Counted from the stretch's first letter, positions 16,840 to 25,886 are shown. The stretch is 29,209 nt of DNA from SIG424 sp045546695 (GCA_045546695.1 JAZQDE010000042.1:1-29209), one strand, 5' to 3'. Numbers and translations are program-made. The notes: a model not told the origin generated them from the letters alone.

Positions 16840-18126
16840 GTGAAAAAAGTAGCTGATAAATCTAAATATAAACCAAGAATTATCGACGATATGGTCAGGA
16901 AATATCTCGATACGTTTGGTGCTGTTTGCATTGAAGGACCTAAGTGGTGTGGAAAAACGTGGACGTCGTCTTATCACAGCAATAGTGAGTTCCTTATCGG
17001 TAATCCTGCGAATAGTTTTCAGAACAGATTGTTAGCAGAAATGTTACCATCTGTCGTACTTGAGGGAGAGACGCCAAGACTCCTTGATGAATGGCAAGAA
17101 GTACCACCGATATGGGATGCTGTGCGTTATACAGTTGATGAGAGAGCAAAAAAAGGTCAGTTTATTTTAACAGGGTCATCTACTCCAAAAAGAAAAGGAG
17201 TATTGCATAGCGGGGCAGGAAGAATAGGAAAGCTACGCATGAGAACGATGTCGCTTTACGAATCAGGCGACTCAAGCGGTGTTGTTTCACTACGCGAGTT
17301 GTGTATGGGTAAGCTGACTCCGTCTATGACAGGAGAAGTATCCTTAAGAGATCTTGCCGGTTATATAGTTCGTGGAGGATGGCCGGGAAACCTCAATATA
17401 CCGATTGAGAACGCATCTCTTCTTCCTCAATCGTATCTTGATGCAATTCTTGATGACGACGCTCATCGCCTTGATGATAAAAAATATGATGTTTCCAAGA
17501 TGAAATTGTTGCTCAGGGCTCTTGCGAGAAACGAAAGCACTACTGCAACGAAGAAAAAACTCCTGAGTGACATCAAAGAAGTTGATGACGAGATTATTGA
17601 CAGCGACACAATAGCAACGTATCTTGATGTATTTAATCGCCTATTTCTGCTTGACAATCAGTTGCCTTTTGCCGCTAACTTACGATCATCCGTCCGCATA
17701 AAGCAGGCCGAAAAGCATCATTTTTGTGATCCGGCTCTTGCCTGTGCTTTGTTGAAGGCCACTCCTGACAGGCTTATTGGTGACCTCGAGACATTTGGGT
17801 TCCTTTTTGAGGCACTCGTTGAGCGCGATTTAAAGATATATGCTGAATCTTTCGGGGCCAATCTCTTCCATTATCAGGATTATAACAACAATGAGATTGA
17901 CGCGGTGGTTGAACTTGAAGACGGAACATGGTGTGCTTTTGAAATAAAATTAGGTGCCAATCAGATCGACAAGGCAGCTAAGTCACTTGTTAATCTAAAG
18001 AATAATATTCTTAAAAACGGTGGCGTTGCACCTGAGATTCTTTGTGTTATATGTGGATTATCCAATGCTGCATATCAAAGGCCGGATGGCGTTTTTGTCG
18101 TGCCTGTTACAGCTTTGAAAAATTAA
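16840..18126 (+). CDS. AAA ATPase with DUF4143 (PD-(D/E)XK-like) C-terminus
   Basis: This protein has 428 residues. The N-terminal AAA_14-type ATPase has Walker A GPKWCGKT (33-40) and Walker B RLLDEWQ with Asp83-Glu84. The polar motif ILTGSST follows, and GGWPG lies near 186. The C-terminal DUF4143 region keeps the residues of a PD-(D/E)XK nuclease-like fold: Asp354 in NEIDAVVE and Glu368-x-Lys370 in AFEIKLG. Biochemical function of this widespread, often multicopy family is unsettled. The frame is open from a GTG at 16831, but that codon overlaps the AGGAGGTG ribosome site (16826-16833), so GTG at 16840 is the better start. A repeat array precedes it and no partner gene follows. It could be a mobile or defence-related single-gene cassette (inference). 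Confidence 0.88.
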   Translation: MKKVADKSKYKPRIIDDMVRKYLDTFGAVCIEGPKWCGKTWTSSYHSNSEFLIGNPANSFQNRLLAEMLPSVVLEGETPRLLDEWQEVPPIWDAVRYTVDERAKKGQFILTGSSTPKRKGVLHSGAGRIGKLRMRTMSLYESGDSSGVVSLRELCMGKLTPSMTGEVSLRDLAGYIVRGGWPGNLNIPIENASLLPQSYLDAILDDDAHRLDDKKYDVSKMKLLLRALARNESTTATKKKLLSDIKEVDDEIIDSDTIATYLDVFNRLFLLDNQLPFAANLRSSVRIKQAEKHHFCDPALACALLKATPDRLIGDLETFGFLFEALVERDLKIYAESFGANLFHYQDYNNNEIDAVVELEDGTWCAFEIKLGANQIDKAAKSLVNLKNNILKNGGVAPEILCVICGLSNAAYQRPDGVFVVPVTALKN

Positions 18127-18136
18127 GAACCAACAC

Positions 18137-18165
18137 TTGTCGAAGATTGTTTTGCGTGTTATGAT
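18137..18165 (+). promoter_or_regulatory. promoter of the paaK-iorAB operon
   Basis: TTGTCG (18137-18142) and TATGAT (18160-18165) have a 17-base spacer. The predicted start, near 18172, falls inside a perfect palindrome. Confidence 0.7.
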
Positions 18166-18167
18166 AT

Positions 18168-18188
18168 GTAAGTTAAAGTATAACTTAC
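18168..18188. promoter_or_regulatory. perfect inverted repeat at the transcription start (candidate operator)
   Basis: GTAAGTTA (18168-18175) and TAACTTAC (18181-18188) are perfect 8-base arms around a 5-base spacer. Placement two bases after the -10 box is typical of a repressor site. No regulator gene lies next to it. Confidence 0.7.
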
Positions 18189-18227
18189 GCTACGCAAGTA
18201 GCTTCAGAAAAAGGAGTAACGAACGAA

Positions 18228-19523
18228 ATGATCTGGAACCCACAATACGAATGTGCAAAAAGGGCAGAATATGATGCCATCAAGCTCGAAAGGCTCAAGC
18301 ATACAGTAGCTTTAGCATATAACAACGTGCCTTTTTACAAAAAAAGATTTGATGATATCGGACTTAAGCCTGAACATATACAGACACTTAAAGATATAGA
18401 AAAGATTCCTTATACGTCAAAAGAGGATCTTCGTGAAAATTATCCTTTCGGCTTATTTGCCACGTCGATGGACAATATCGTAAGACTTCATGCAAGCTCC
18501 GGCACGACAGGCAAGCCTGTTGTATTCGGATATACAAAAAATGACATGGCTACATGGAAAGAGAACATATCACGTATCGCATGTCAGGCAGGCTGTACAC
18601 CATCTGATATGGCACAGATTGTTTTCGGATTCGGCATGTTCACAGGCGGCTTCGGTTTGCTTCAGGGTCTTGAAAACATGGGAATGGCAATCGTGCCGGC
18701 ATCTTCGGGCAACTCCGAAAGACAGCTTATGTTTATCCAGGACTTCGGCCCGACTGTTATCGTAGGCACACCGTCATACGTTCTTTATTTAGGCGAACTT
18801 GCCCGTGAAAAGGGCATCACACGCGACATGCACAAGCTTCGCGTCGGCATGTTCGGCGGAGAGGGCCACACAGCAGAGATGCGTCAGCAGATTGAGCGCG
18901 TATGGGGCATTGAATGTACAGAAAACTATGGTCTTACAGAAGTACAGGGCCCCGGTGTATCAGGCGAATGTCTTGAACATTGCGGTATGCACATCAACGA
19001 AGACAGCTTTATCTACGAGATTATCGACAGCAAGACACTTAAAAATAAAGACGTTGAAGAAGAAGGCGAGCTCGTTCTTACTACGATCAGCAAAGAAGGC
19101 GTGCCCGTGCTCAGATACAGAACAAAAGACCTTACGTCTATCGACCTTTCACCATGTAAATGCGGCAGAACATCAGCCCGCATGAGCAAGATAAAGGGCA
19201 GAACAGACGACATGCTCATTATCAAGGGCGTAAACGTATTCCCGAGCCAGGTAGAGAGCCTGCTCCTCGGCATGCCTTACGTAGGACCTCACTACGAGCT
19301 GTACGTAAGACGTCAGGGTTACACAGATACATTGGAAATCAAGATTGAACTCCTCGACACGTCACTGCTCGACAGTTACCAGGAACTGGAAAAGCTCACA
19401 AAGATGATCCGTGAAAAAGTAAAGTCAAACCTGCTTATCGACGCAAAGATCACACTCGCAGCTCCCAAGACACTGGAAAGATTTGAGACAGGCAAAGCAC
19501 ACAGAGTTCATGATTTAAGATAA
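18228..19523 (+). CDS. paaK: phenylacetate-CoA ligase homologue (arylacetate-CoA ligase)
   Basis: This 431-residue AMP-forming ligase of the PaaK branch joins an arylacetic acid (phenylacetate, indoleacetate or hydroxyphenylacetate) to CoA at the cost of ATP. The phosphate loop is ASSGTTGKPVVFGYTKND, and ENYGLTEVQGPGVSGEC is the adenylate-contacting motif. The hinge and C-terminal lid are KGRTDDMLIIKGVNVFPSQVE. Length is normal for the family. AAGGAG at 18211-18216 precedes the ATG by 11 bases, slightly long. It is 14 bases before iorA. This pairing is common in anaerobes and archaea, and the AMP-forming chemistry favours acid activation, hence a biosynthetic role ahead of reductive carboxylation (inference). 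Confidence 0.92.
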   Translation: MIWNPQYECAKRAEYDAIKLERLKHTVALAYNNVPFYKKRFDDIGLKPEHIQTLKDIEKIPYTSKEDLRENYPFGLFATSMDNIVRLHASSGTTGKPVVFGYTKNDMATWKENISRIACQAGCTPSDMAQIVFGFGMFTGGFGLLQGLENMGMAIVPASSGNSERQLMFIQDFGPTVIVGTPSYVLYLGELAREKGITRDMHKLRVGMFGGEGHTAEMRQQIERVWGIECTENYGLTEVQGPGVSGECLEHCGMHINEDSFIYEIIDSKTLKNKDVEEEGELVLTTISKEGVPVLRYRTKDLTSIDLSPCKCGRTSARMSKIKGRTDDMLIIKGVNVFPSQVESLLLGMPYVGPHYELYVRRQGYTDTLEIKIELLDTSLLDSYQELEKLTKMIREKVKSNLLIDAKITLAAPKTLERFETGKAHRVHDLR

Positions 19524-19537
19524 AGGAGAACACAACC

Positions 19538-21286
19538 ATGAAAAAGTTATTACTCGGCAACGAAGCGATTGCCAGAGGTGCATGGGAAGCCGGCGTACAC
19601 GTTGTAGCATCATATCCGGGCACACCAAGCACAGAGATTACAGAAAATATTTCAAAATATGACGAGATATACAGCGAATGGGCACCGAATGAAAAGGTAG
19701 CACTGGAAGTGTCAATCGGTGCATCAGTAACGGGTGCCAGAGCGATGAGTGCCATGAAACACGTAGGCCTCAACGTTGCAGCAGATCCGCTTTACACAGC
19801 ATCATATACAGGCGTAAACGGCGGCCTCGTTATCGTTGTTGCAGACGACCCCGGCATGCACAGCTCGCAAAATGAGCAGGACTCAAGATATCACGCTCTT
19901 GCATCACATATCCCGATGCTCGAACCATCAGATTCACAAGAGTGCCTCGACTTTACAAAAGCAGCATTCGATATCAGTGAAAAATTCGATACACCTGTAA
20001 TCGTACGTACTACTACAAGAATTGCACACCAGAGAAGTCTTGTAGAGCTTTCTGACAGACAGAATATTGCAAAAAAAGAATACAAAAAAGACATCATGAA
20101 GTACGTAATGATGCCCGGTATGGCTATAAAGAGACACGTTATCGTAGACAAGCGTATGAACGATCTTGAAAACGACAAAGATGTCAGCGCAATGGTAAAC
20201 AAAGTAGAATATAACGACAAGTCTTTAGGTATCATCACATCAGGTATCAGCTACCAGTATACAAAAGAAGTATTTCCGAATGCATCAGTTCTTAAAATCG
20301 GCCTTGTAAATCCTATGCCGACGGATCTCATCAAAGAATTTGCGGCAAACGTTGACAAGCTTCTCGTTATCGAAGAATTAGAGCCGTATATGGAGAATTT
20401 TGTAAAGCAAACCGGTATTCTCAAAGTTGAAGGCAAGAAATTTTTCACCAATCAGGGCGAACTCAATACTGTAAAAATTGCTTCGGCATACTACGGCACA
20501 AAGCCTGAGACGGCTTCTCTTGCCGAAGATATCCAGGCTCCCGCAAGACCACCTGTAATGTGTCCGGGCTGCCCGCACAGAGGTGTTTTCTACATACTGT
20601 CAAATATGAAAGTAAGAGTATCAGGCGATATCGGCTGCTACACTTTAGGCGCGATGGCTCCGTATGCGAGCGTAGATACATGTGTTTGTATGGGCGCTTC
20701 TGTCAGCATGGCGCACGGCGCACAAAAAGGCGAACTTGCGACAGGCAGTGAGATTATCCCGACAGTTGCCATCATCGGTGACTCAACGTTTATGCACTCA
20801 GGTATCACAGGCCTTGTAGATATCGTATACAACAAAGGCACTTCGACTGTTATCATTCTTGACAACTCAATCACAGGCATGACAGGTCACCAGCAGAATC
20901 CTACAACAGGTTACACTATCAAGATGGAAGAAGCTCCGAAGATTGACCTCGTCAAGCTTTGCGAGTCACTCGGTATCAAACGTGTGCGCGTAGAAGATCC
21001 ATTTGAACTGCCGGCATTCAAAAAGGCAGTTACGGAGGAAATTGCATGCGATGAGCCGTCTGTTATCATCGCAAGAAGACCTTGCGCACTGCTCAAGAAT
21101 GTAAAATATGGTAAAAATCCTGTTATTAATCAGGATAAATGCAGAAAATGCGGCAAGTGCATGAAGCTCGGTTGCCCTGCAATTTTCAAAGAAGACGGAA
21201 AATATCTGATAGACGATGCGATTTGCGCAGGCTGCGGACTTTGTGTTCAGATGTGTCCTTTCGGATGTATAGAAAAAGAAGTTTGA
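19538..21286 (+). CDS. iorA: indolepyruvate ferredoxin oxidoreductase, alpha subunit
   Basis: This 582-residue subunit interconverts aryl pyruvates and arylacetyl-CoA with ferredoxin. The N-terminal pyrimidine-binding half begins LLGNEAIARGAWEAGV and has SYPGTPSTEITE. VMCPGCPHRGVF, GDIGCYTLGA and GDSTF followed by DNSITGMTGHQQNP (from about residue 414) form the thiamine diphosphate and magnesium site. The C-terminus is a two-cluster ferredoxin domain: CRKCGKCMKLGCPAI, then CAGCGLCVQMCPFGC. An AAAGGAG site precedes the ATG. The beta subunit follows after 13 bases. The enzyme is oxygen-sensitive, consistent with an anaerobe. Confidence 0.96.
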   Translation: MKKLLLGNEAIARGAWEAGVHVVASYPGTPSTEITENISKYDEIYSEWAPNEKVALEVSIGASVTGARAMSAMKHVGLNVAADPLYTASYTGVNGGLVIVVADDPGMHSSQNEQDSRYHALASHIPMLEPSDSQECLDFTKAAFDISEKFDTPVIVRTTTRIAHQRSLVELSDRQNIAKKEYKKDIMKYVMMPGMAIKRHVIVDKRMNDLENDKDVSAMVNKVEYNDKSLGIITSGISYQYTKEVFPNASVLKIGLVNPMPTDLIKEFAANVDKLLVIEELEPYMENFVKQTGILKVEGKKFFTNQGELNTVKIASAYYGTKPETASLAEDIQAPARPPVMCPGCPHRGVFYILSNMKVRVSGDIGCYTLGAMAPYASVDTCVCMGASVSMAHGAQKGELATGSEIIPTVAIIGDSTFMHSGITGLVDIVYNKGTSTVIILDNSITGMTGHQQNPTTGYTIKMEEAPKIDLVKLCESLGIKRVRVEDPFELPAFKKAVTEEIACDEPSVIIARRPCALLKNVKYGKNPVINQDKCRKCGKCMKLGCPAIFKEDGKYLIDDAICAGCGLCVQMCPFGCIEKEV

Positions 21287-21299
21287 GGAGGCGGCGAAA

Positions 21300-21884
21300 A
21301 TGGTAAATCTTAACATTTTAATAGTAGGCGTAGGCGGACAGGGAACGCTTCTTGCATCAAAATTCTTAGGCGCTGTAGCGGCACTCATCGGTAAAGACGT
21401 AAAGGTATCAGAAGTACACGGAATGTCACAGCGCGGAGGCAGCGTTGTTACCTGCGTGAAAATCGGCGACAACATTCACTCTCCACTCATCGACGAAGGT
21501 CAGGCAGATATCATCCTTGCTTTTGAACAGCTTGAAGCTGTACGCTGGATAAAATATCTGAAAAAAGGCGGCACAATCATTACAAACACACAGAAAATCA
21601 ACCCGATGCCTGTTGTTTTCGGCCAGACCACATATCCGGAAAGTATACTGGAAATTCTTGAAAAATCTGACGTAACACTTCACGCACTCGATGCCTTTTC
21701 ACTGGCAGTAAAAAGCGGAACGTCAAAAGCAGTAAATATCGTTCTGCTCGGAGTTCTTTCAAAGACACTCCCGGAGATACCTGACAATATCTGGCAGGAC
21801 GGCCTTAAGGCAGTTATTCCGGCAAAGCTTCTGGAAGTAAACACAAAAGCATTTGAAGAGGGCAGAAATTACATAGAAGGATGA
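21300..21884 (+). CDS. iorB: indolepyruvate ferredoxin oxidoreductase, beta subunit
   Basis: This 194-residue partner of IorA corresponds to the gamma domain of 2-oxoacid:ferredoxin oxidoreductases. The start LNILIVGVGGQGTLLASKFL and the motif EVHGMSQRGGSVVTCVKIG are typical, and length is normal. GAGGAGG is just before the ATG at 21300. Order and spacing with iorA match the usual two-gene enzyme. Confidence 0.95.
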   Translation: MVNLNILIVGVGGQGTLLASKFLGAVAALIGKDVKVSEVHGMSQRGGSVVTCVKIGDNIHSPLIDEGQADIILAFEQLEAVRWIKYLKKGGTIITNTQKINPMPVVFGQTTYPESILEILEKSDVTLHALDAFSLAVKSGTSKAVNIVLLGVLSKTLPEIPDNIWQDGLKAVIPAKLLEVNTKAFEEGRNYIEG

Positions 21885-21889
21885 CATTC

Positions 21890-23185
21890 ATGCACGAAGA
21901 TTTTACAAAAGATATTAAAAAAATATTGATGGAACAATATGGTATATCACAGGAAGTTTATGAGCTTTGTTCGCAATGCGAGCAAAGCTTGTCCTTTGAA
22001 TTCCGGAAAATAGAAAAAATAGCAGAATACAATCACTACAAAGTGCTCAGAGCAATGCAGGAAAATGGTATTTCTGACAGACATCTTGGCTCTACAAACG
22101 GCTATGGCTATGACGATATAGGCAGAGATGCGATCGAAAGAGTATATGCAGATGTTTTTGAATGCGAAGATGCGCTCGTGCGTGGCTCAATTCTCTCAGG
22201 TACCGTTGCGCTTGCGACTTTGCTTTACGGAATTCTGAGGCCGGGCGATGAGATTGTCGCCGTTACAGGCAAGCCGTATGATACTTTAGAAGGAATTATC
22301 GGCATAAAAGAAGTGGAAAATAATGGCTCTCTCAAGGACTTTGGCGTTTCATACAAACAAGTAGACCTTCTTGAGGGCGGCAAAGTAGATTTTGAAGGAA
22401 TTGCAAAAACAATTACAGGCAAGACTAAAATGGCTATGATCCAGAGGTCAAAAGGATACGCTTTCAGACCGGCTTTTTCCATAGAAACTATAGAAGAAAT
22501 TGTAAAAACAGTAAAGGCTGTCAATCCGGACTGCATCGTAATGTGCGACAACTGCTATGGTGAATTTGTTGAAACAAAAGAGCCCACTCAGGTTGGCGTT
22601 GATATTATGGCCGGCTCACTTATAAAAAATCCGGGAGGAGGTATGGCACAAAATGGCGGATATATCGCAGGTCGCAAAGACCTCGTAGCCCGCGCAGCCG
22701 ACAGATATTCAGCTCCCGGACTTGGCAAACATGTCGGCGCTACGCTCGGCAGCAACAGATGGATAATGCAAGGTTTTTACATGGCTCCGCATATCGTTTC
22801 ACAGGCAATGAAAGGCGCTGTGCTGATGGCGACCGTCATGGAGCAAGAGGGATACGAGACATGCCCGCACTCGCGTGACCACAGGGCAGACATCGTACAG
22901 GCAATAAAATTCGGCTCACCACAGACATTACGCGCTTTTTGTGCAAGTCTGCAGGCAGCGGCTCCCGTAGACTCATTCGTTGTACCCGAAGAATGGGATA
23001 TGCCGGGATACGAAGACCAGGTTATTATGGCAGCAGGCGCTTTCGTGCAGGGCTCGTCGATTGAGCTCAGCGGCGACGGCACGATGATCCCACCATATAT
23101 CGCATATATGCAGGGCGGACTTGTATACGAGAATGTAAAGCTGGCTTGCATGCTGGCTGTGAAAAGGCTCAGAAGCCTGAAGTAA
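21890..23185 (+). CDS. Met-gamma-lyase-family PLP enzyme (aluminium-resistance protein family)
   Basis: This 431-residue fold-type I PLP protein belongs to the family named for methionine gamma-lyase or aluminium resistance (YnbB-like). Substrate and physiological role of the family are not firmly known. STNGYGYDDIGRDAIERVYA, GSILSGTVALA and MIQRSKGYAFRP are seen. Lys246 in SLIKNPGGGMAQNGGYIAG is the probable Schiff-base lysine. The frame opens at an ATG at 21881 overlapping the iorB stop, but AAGGA at 21877-21881 is correctly spaced only for the ATG at 21890. Its position behind iorAB suggests co-transcription; a functional link to aryl or sulfur amino acids is speculative. Confidence 0.88.
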   Translation: MHEDFTKDIKKILMEQYGISQEVYELCSQCEQSLSFEFRKIEKIAEYNHYKVLRAMQENGISDRHLGSTNGYGYDDIGRDAIERVYADVFECEDALVRGSILSGTVALATLLYGILRPGDEIVAVTGKPYDTLEGIIGIKEVENNGSLKDFGVSYKQVDLLEGGKVDFEGIAKTITGKTKMAMIQRSKGYAFRPAFSIETIEEIVKTVKAVNPDCIVMCDNCYGEFVETKEPTQVGVDIMAGSLIKNPGGGMAQNGGYIAGRKDLVARAADRYSAPGLGKHVGATLGSNRWIMQGFYMAPHIVSQAMKGAVLMATVMEQEGYETCPHSRDHRADIVQAIKFGSPQTLRAFCASLQAAAPVDSFVVPEEWDMPGYEDQVIMAAGAFVQGSSIELSGDGTMIPPYIAYMQGGLVYENVKLACMLAVKRLRSLK

Positions 23186-23195
23186 GGAGCAAACT

Positions 23196-24542
23196 ATGAC
23201 AGCTGATGAACGTAGTGCCTTAAAAGAAGCACAACGAAAAGCAAAAAGAAATAGCAGAATTTTTCTTGCGATAAAGATTGGCTTTTTCGCTGTTTTTGTT
23301 GCTGTCCTGATTTTCCTTATTGTCCGCAAAGGTAACGAAGATGGCAAGATACAAACAGATTTTATCCAGACAGGTGTAATTGACGAGTCGTTCCGCTCTG
23401 AACTTACGTTTATCAGGACGGAATACGAAGTTGCGTCGCCGGCAGGCGGAAAGTTTATCCCGAAAGTAAACGAGGGAGACAAGGTTGCAGCCGGCACTGT
23501 CATTGCACACGTTGTAAAAGAAGGCTACGAAGAGCAGCTAAAAAAACTTCGCGAGATAGAATCCAAGATTGCAGTTGCGAATAATGCCTCGTCATATATT
23601 GGTTCTGAAACGAACGTCGAACTGGATGAAATCAACGGACAGATTAAGATTCTCAGAGAAAAAATCACAACGCTTGCATTTTCCGGCGATATTTCATTGT
23701 ACGCGCAGTATAAGAGCGACCTCGAGATAGCTTTAGAGATTAAAAATAATATTTTATTGAATATTGACGCACCGAATGCATACGTTCAGGAACTGAACAA
23801 GGAATACAACGCAATCTATCAGACACTTTCAACTTACATGAAAGAAGTTGTAGCAGAACAGGCCGGTGTTATTTCATTTTACCTTGATGACAACCAGAAT
23901 CAATCTTCTCTGAATGCAATGAAGATTACAGAATATGTTAATGCAGACCCGGAAAGCATGCCGCAGTTATCAGATACTGTAATAGACTTTTCACCAAACG
24001 AAATGGAATATATGTATGAAAAAACGGTTGTGCATGGTCAGCCCGTAGCAAGGATAACGCCTGACGTATCATACTATATATCTGTAGATTGCACAGAAGT
24101 ACAGCTGGCAGGGATAAACGTAGATTCGAACGTTATGCTCAAATCAGTAAATCGTGACTACAGCGTGACAGCGCAGGTCGTGAAAATTTTCAAAAATGGC
24201 AAAGACAGTGCAATTCTTCTCAAAACATCACATGGACTTCGTGCTTCGCTTTCGGACCGTACAGTTGAAGGTGACGTAATACTGTCATACACAGAAGGTA
24301 TAAAGGTCGTAAAAAGATGTCTTGCGGAGATAGATTCTGCCGGGATAACAGCCCGCATTGCTATTGTACGCTATGGATTTGTCGAATACGTATACGTAAA
24401 TATTCTCGCTTCTGATGATGAATACGTCATCATAAGCAACATAAGAGATCTTGCGCAGGAGGACGAAGAAACTTCCGTGCGAATCAACGATTTGTACGTT
24501 ATAAATCATGAAGATGTAAAAGAAGGTCAGGTAATAAAATGA
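23196..24542 (+). CDS. HlyD-like membrane protein of the yggS-sepF locus
   Basis: This 448-residue protein has a basic cytoplasmic start, one transmembrane helix at about 23-45 (IFLAIKIGFFAVFVAVLIFL), and a large extracytoplasmic part. The outer part begins with a lipoyl/biotinyl-like hairpin (YEVASPAGGKFIPKVNEGDK, AAGTVIAHVVKEGYEEQ), has a helical segment (about 108-205), and then beta domains, as in HlyD-type adaptor proteins. No ABC or RND efflux partner is adjacent. Clostridia commonly have such a gene directly before yggS and sepF, so a cell-envelope or division role is more likely than drug efflux. AAGGAG precedes the ATG, and its stop overlaps the yggS start by 4 bases. Confidence 0.8.
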   Translation: MTADERSALKEAQRKAKRNSRIFLAIKIGFFAVFVAVLIFLIVRKGNEDGKIQTDFIQTGVIDESFRSELTFIRTEYEVASPAGGKFIPKVNEGDKVAAGTVIAHVVKEGYEEQLKKLREIESKIAVANNASSYIGSETNVELDEINGQIKILREKITTLAFSGDISLYAQYKSDLEIALEIKNNILLNIDAPNAYVQELNKEYNAIYQTLSTYMKEVVAEQAGVISFYLDDNQNQSSLNAMKITEYVNADPESMPQLSDTVIDFSPNEMEYMYEKTVVHGQPVARITPDVSYYISVDCTEVQLAGINVDSNVMLKSVNRDYSVTAQVVKIFKNGKDSAILLKTSHGLRASLSDRTVEGDVILSYTEGIKVVKRCLAEIDSAGITARIAIVRYGFVEYVYVNILASDDEYVIISNIRDLAQEDEETSVRINDLYVINHEDVKEGQVIK

Positions 24543-25198
24543 ATATCCGTGAAAATTTAATTGATATAAATGAAAGAATCAAAGCAAACGCCAAAGGTCC
24601 GGTGACGCTCGTCGCTGTCAGCAAGACTGTTACAAGCGAGGAAGTAAAGGTCGCAATGGATGCCGGACAGAGTGTTTTCGGTGAAAACAGGGTGCAGGAG
24701 CTGCAGAACAAATATTCCGTCCTCGGAGACAGTGCGACGTGGCATCTTATCGGTCATCTGCAGACAAATAAGGTGAAATATGTCGTTGACAAGGTTAGCC
24801 TGATTCACTCTGTTGACAGTACCCGTCTTGCTGACGAAATAAGCCGTTGTTGCACTGCAAAAAACATCGTTATGCCGTGCCTTTTGCAGGTAAACGTTTC
24901 AAAAGAGGACAGTAAGAGCGGCGTATATATGGAGGATGTCGACCGTATGGTAGACTATATGTTGGGGCTTAGCGGTATTTCACTTAAAGGTTTCATGACA
25001 ATGGCGCCTTTTGATGCTACAGAGAGCGAACTTCACAAGATTTTTTCACAATTATATAAAAAATATCTTGACATAAGGCAAGAATATATACATAATACAG
25101 ATATATGTATGCTGTCCATGGGTATGACTCATGATTTTGAGATTGCTCTTCAAGAGGGGGCAAATATTATACGTGTTGGTACAGGCATATTTCACTAA
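24539..25198 (+). CDS. yggS: YggS/PLPBP-family PLP homeostasis protein
   Basis: This 219-residue single-domain alanine-racemase-like barrel binds pyridoxal phosphate without known catalysis and balances PLP and 2-oxo/amino acid pools. Lys29 in LVAVSKT is the PLP lysine. FGENRVQELQNK, WHLIGHLQTNKVKY, SVDSTRLA, LLQVNVSKEDSKSG and LSMGMTHDFEIALQEGANII are family motifs. The ATG overlaps the upstream stop (ATGA). Its partnership with sepF is conserved across Gram-positives (ylmE-ylmF in Bacillus). Confidence 0.95.
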   Translation: MNIRENLIDINERIKANAKGPVTLVAVSKTVTSEEVKVAMDAGQSVFGENRVQELQNKYSVLGDSATWHLIGHLQTNKVKYVVDKVSLIHSVDSTRLADEISRCCTAKNIVMPCLLQVNVSKEDSKSGVYMEDVDRMVDYMLGLSGISLKGFMTMAPFDATESELHKIFSQLYKKYLDIRQEYIHNTDICMLSMGMTHDFEIALQEGANIIRVGTGIFH

Positions 25199-25203
25199 TT
25201 GAA

Positions 25204-25248
25204 TACAAAAGATTTTATTTACAAAAGATGAGGAGGATTACAAAAGAT
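25204..25248. repeat. three copies of TACAAAAGAT in the sepF leader
   Basis: The decamer occurs at 25204-25213, 25220-25229 and 25239-25248. The last copy contains the first two bases of the sepF start codon, and the GAGGAGG site lies between copies two and three. A role in translation or protein binding is possible but not shown. Confidence 0.6.
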
Positions 25249-25822
25249 GAGTAACTGGAGTAAGCGTATTAAGGACATTATTGGTTTTGGCGAAGAGGGC
25301 AATGCCGCATTGGAGCCGCAGCTCGAAGAGACGTTCGATTTTCCGGATGCAGAAGAGCCAAGCATAATGTCAGATAGTTCTATTGAAGAGTTCAAGATTC
25401 CCGCAGATGATTACACAGCTCCTGTGTATGATTCATCAAAATCAGCAAGTTCGTCAGAGTCTACAACATCATATTCTACACAGAGACAGACAAAATATCA
25501 GAGCAAGGGCAGCAAGGTGCTTAATATGTGTGGCACAGGCGGTCTGCAGGTTGTTCTGTCACATCCAACGTCATTTGATAATTGCCAGGCAGTGTGCTCT
25601 AACTTAAGATCACACATGACTGTAGTTCTTAACCTTGAATACGTTACTAATACTTCTGACCGCAGACGTATTTTTGACTTCGTATCAGGTTGCTGCTTTG
25701 CACTTGATTGCAATATTCAGAAAGTTTCAGATTTGATTTACGTTATCGCTCCATGTGATATCAGTGTATACAACGAATCTGAATTTGCAAGCGAAAGCGA
25801 AGTTGAGTTTCCCCAGATTTAA
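25247..25822 (+). CDS. sepF: cell division protein SepF
   Basis: This 191-residue cytoplasmic protein anchors FtsZ to the membrane at the division ring. The first residues (SNWSKRIKDIIGFG) are a likely amphipathic membrane-binding helix. An acidic, Ser-rich linker fills about 20-88. The SepF core at about 95-178 includes VLSHPTSFDNCQAV, VVLNLEYVTNTSDRRRIFDF and SGCCFALDCNIQKVSD. GAGGAGG lies 10 bases before the ATG. It is the last gene before a strong terminator. Confidence 0.95.
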   Translation: MSNWSKRIKDIIGFGEEGNAALEPQLEETFDFPDAEEPSIMSDSSIEEFKIPADDYTAPVYDSSKSASSSESTTSYSTQRQTKYQSKGSKVLNMCGTGGLQVVLSHPTSFDNCQAVCSNLRSHMTVVLNLEYVTNTSDRRRIFDFVSGCCFALDCNIQKVSDLIYVIAPCDISVYNESEFASESEVEFPQI

Positions 25823-25886
25823 TTAAAAGGTAGACCGAAAAACCTTCCATATAGTTTTTAAAAAGCAACCTGCTGAGATTGTTTTG

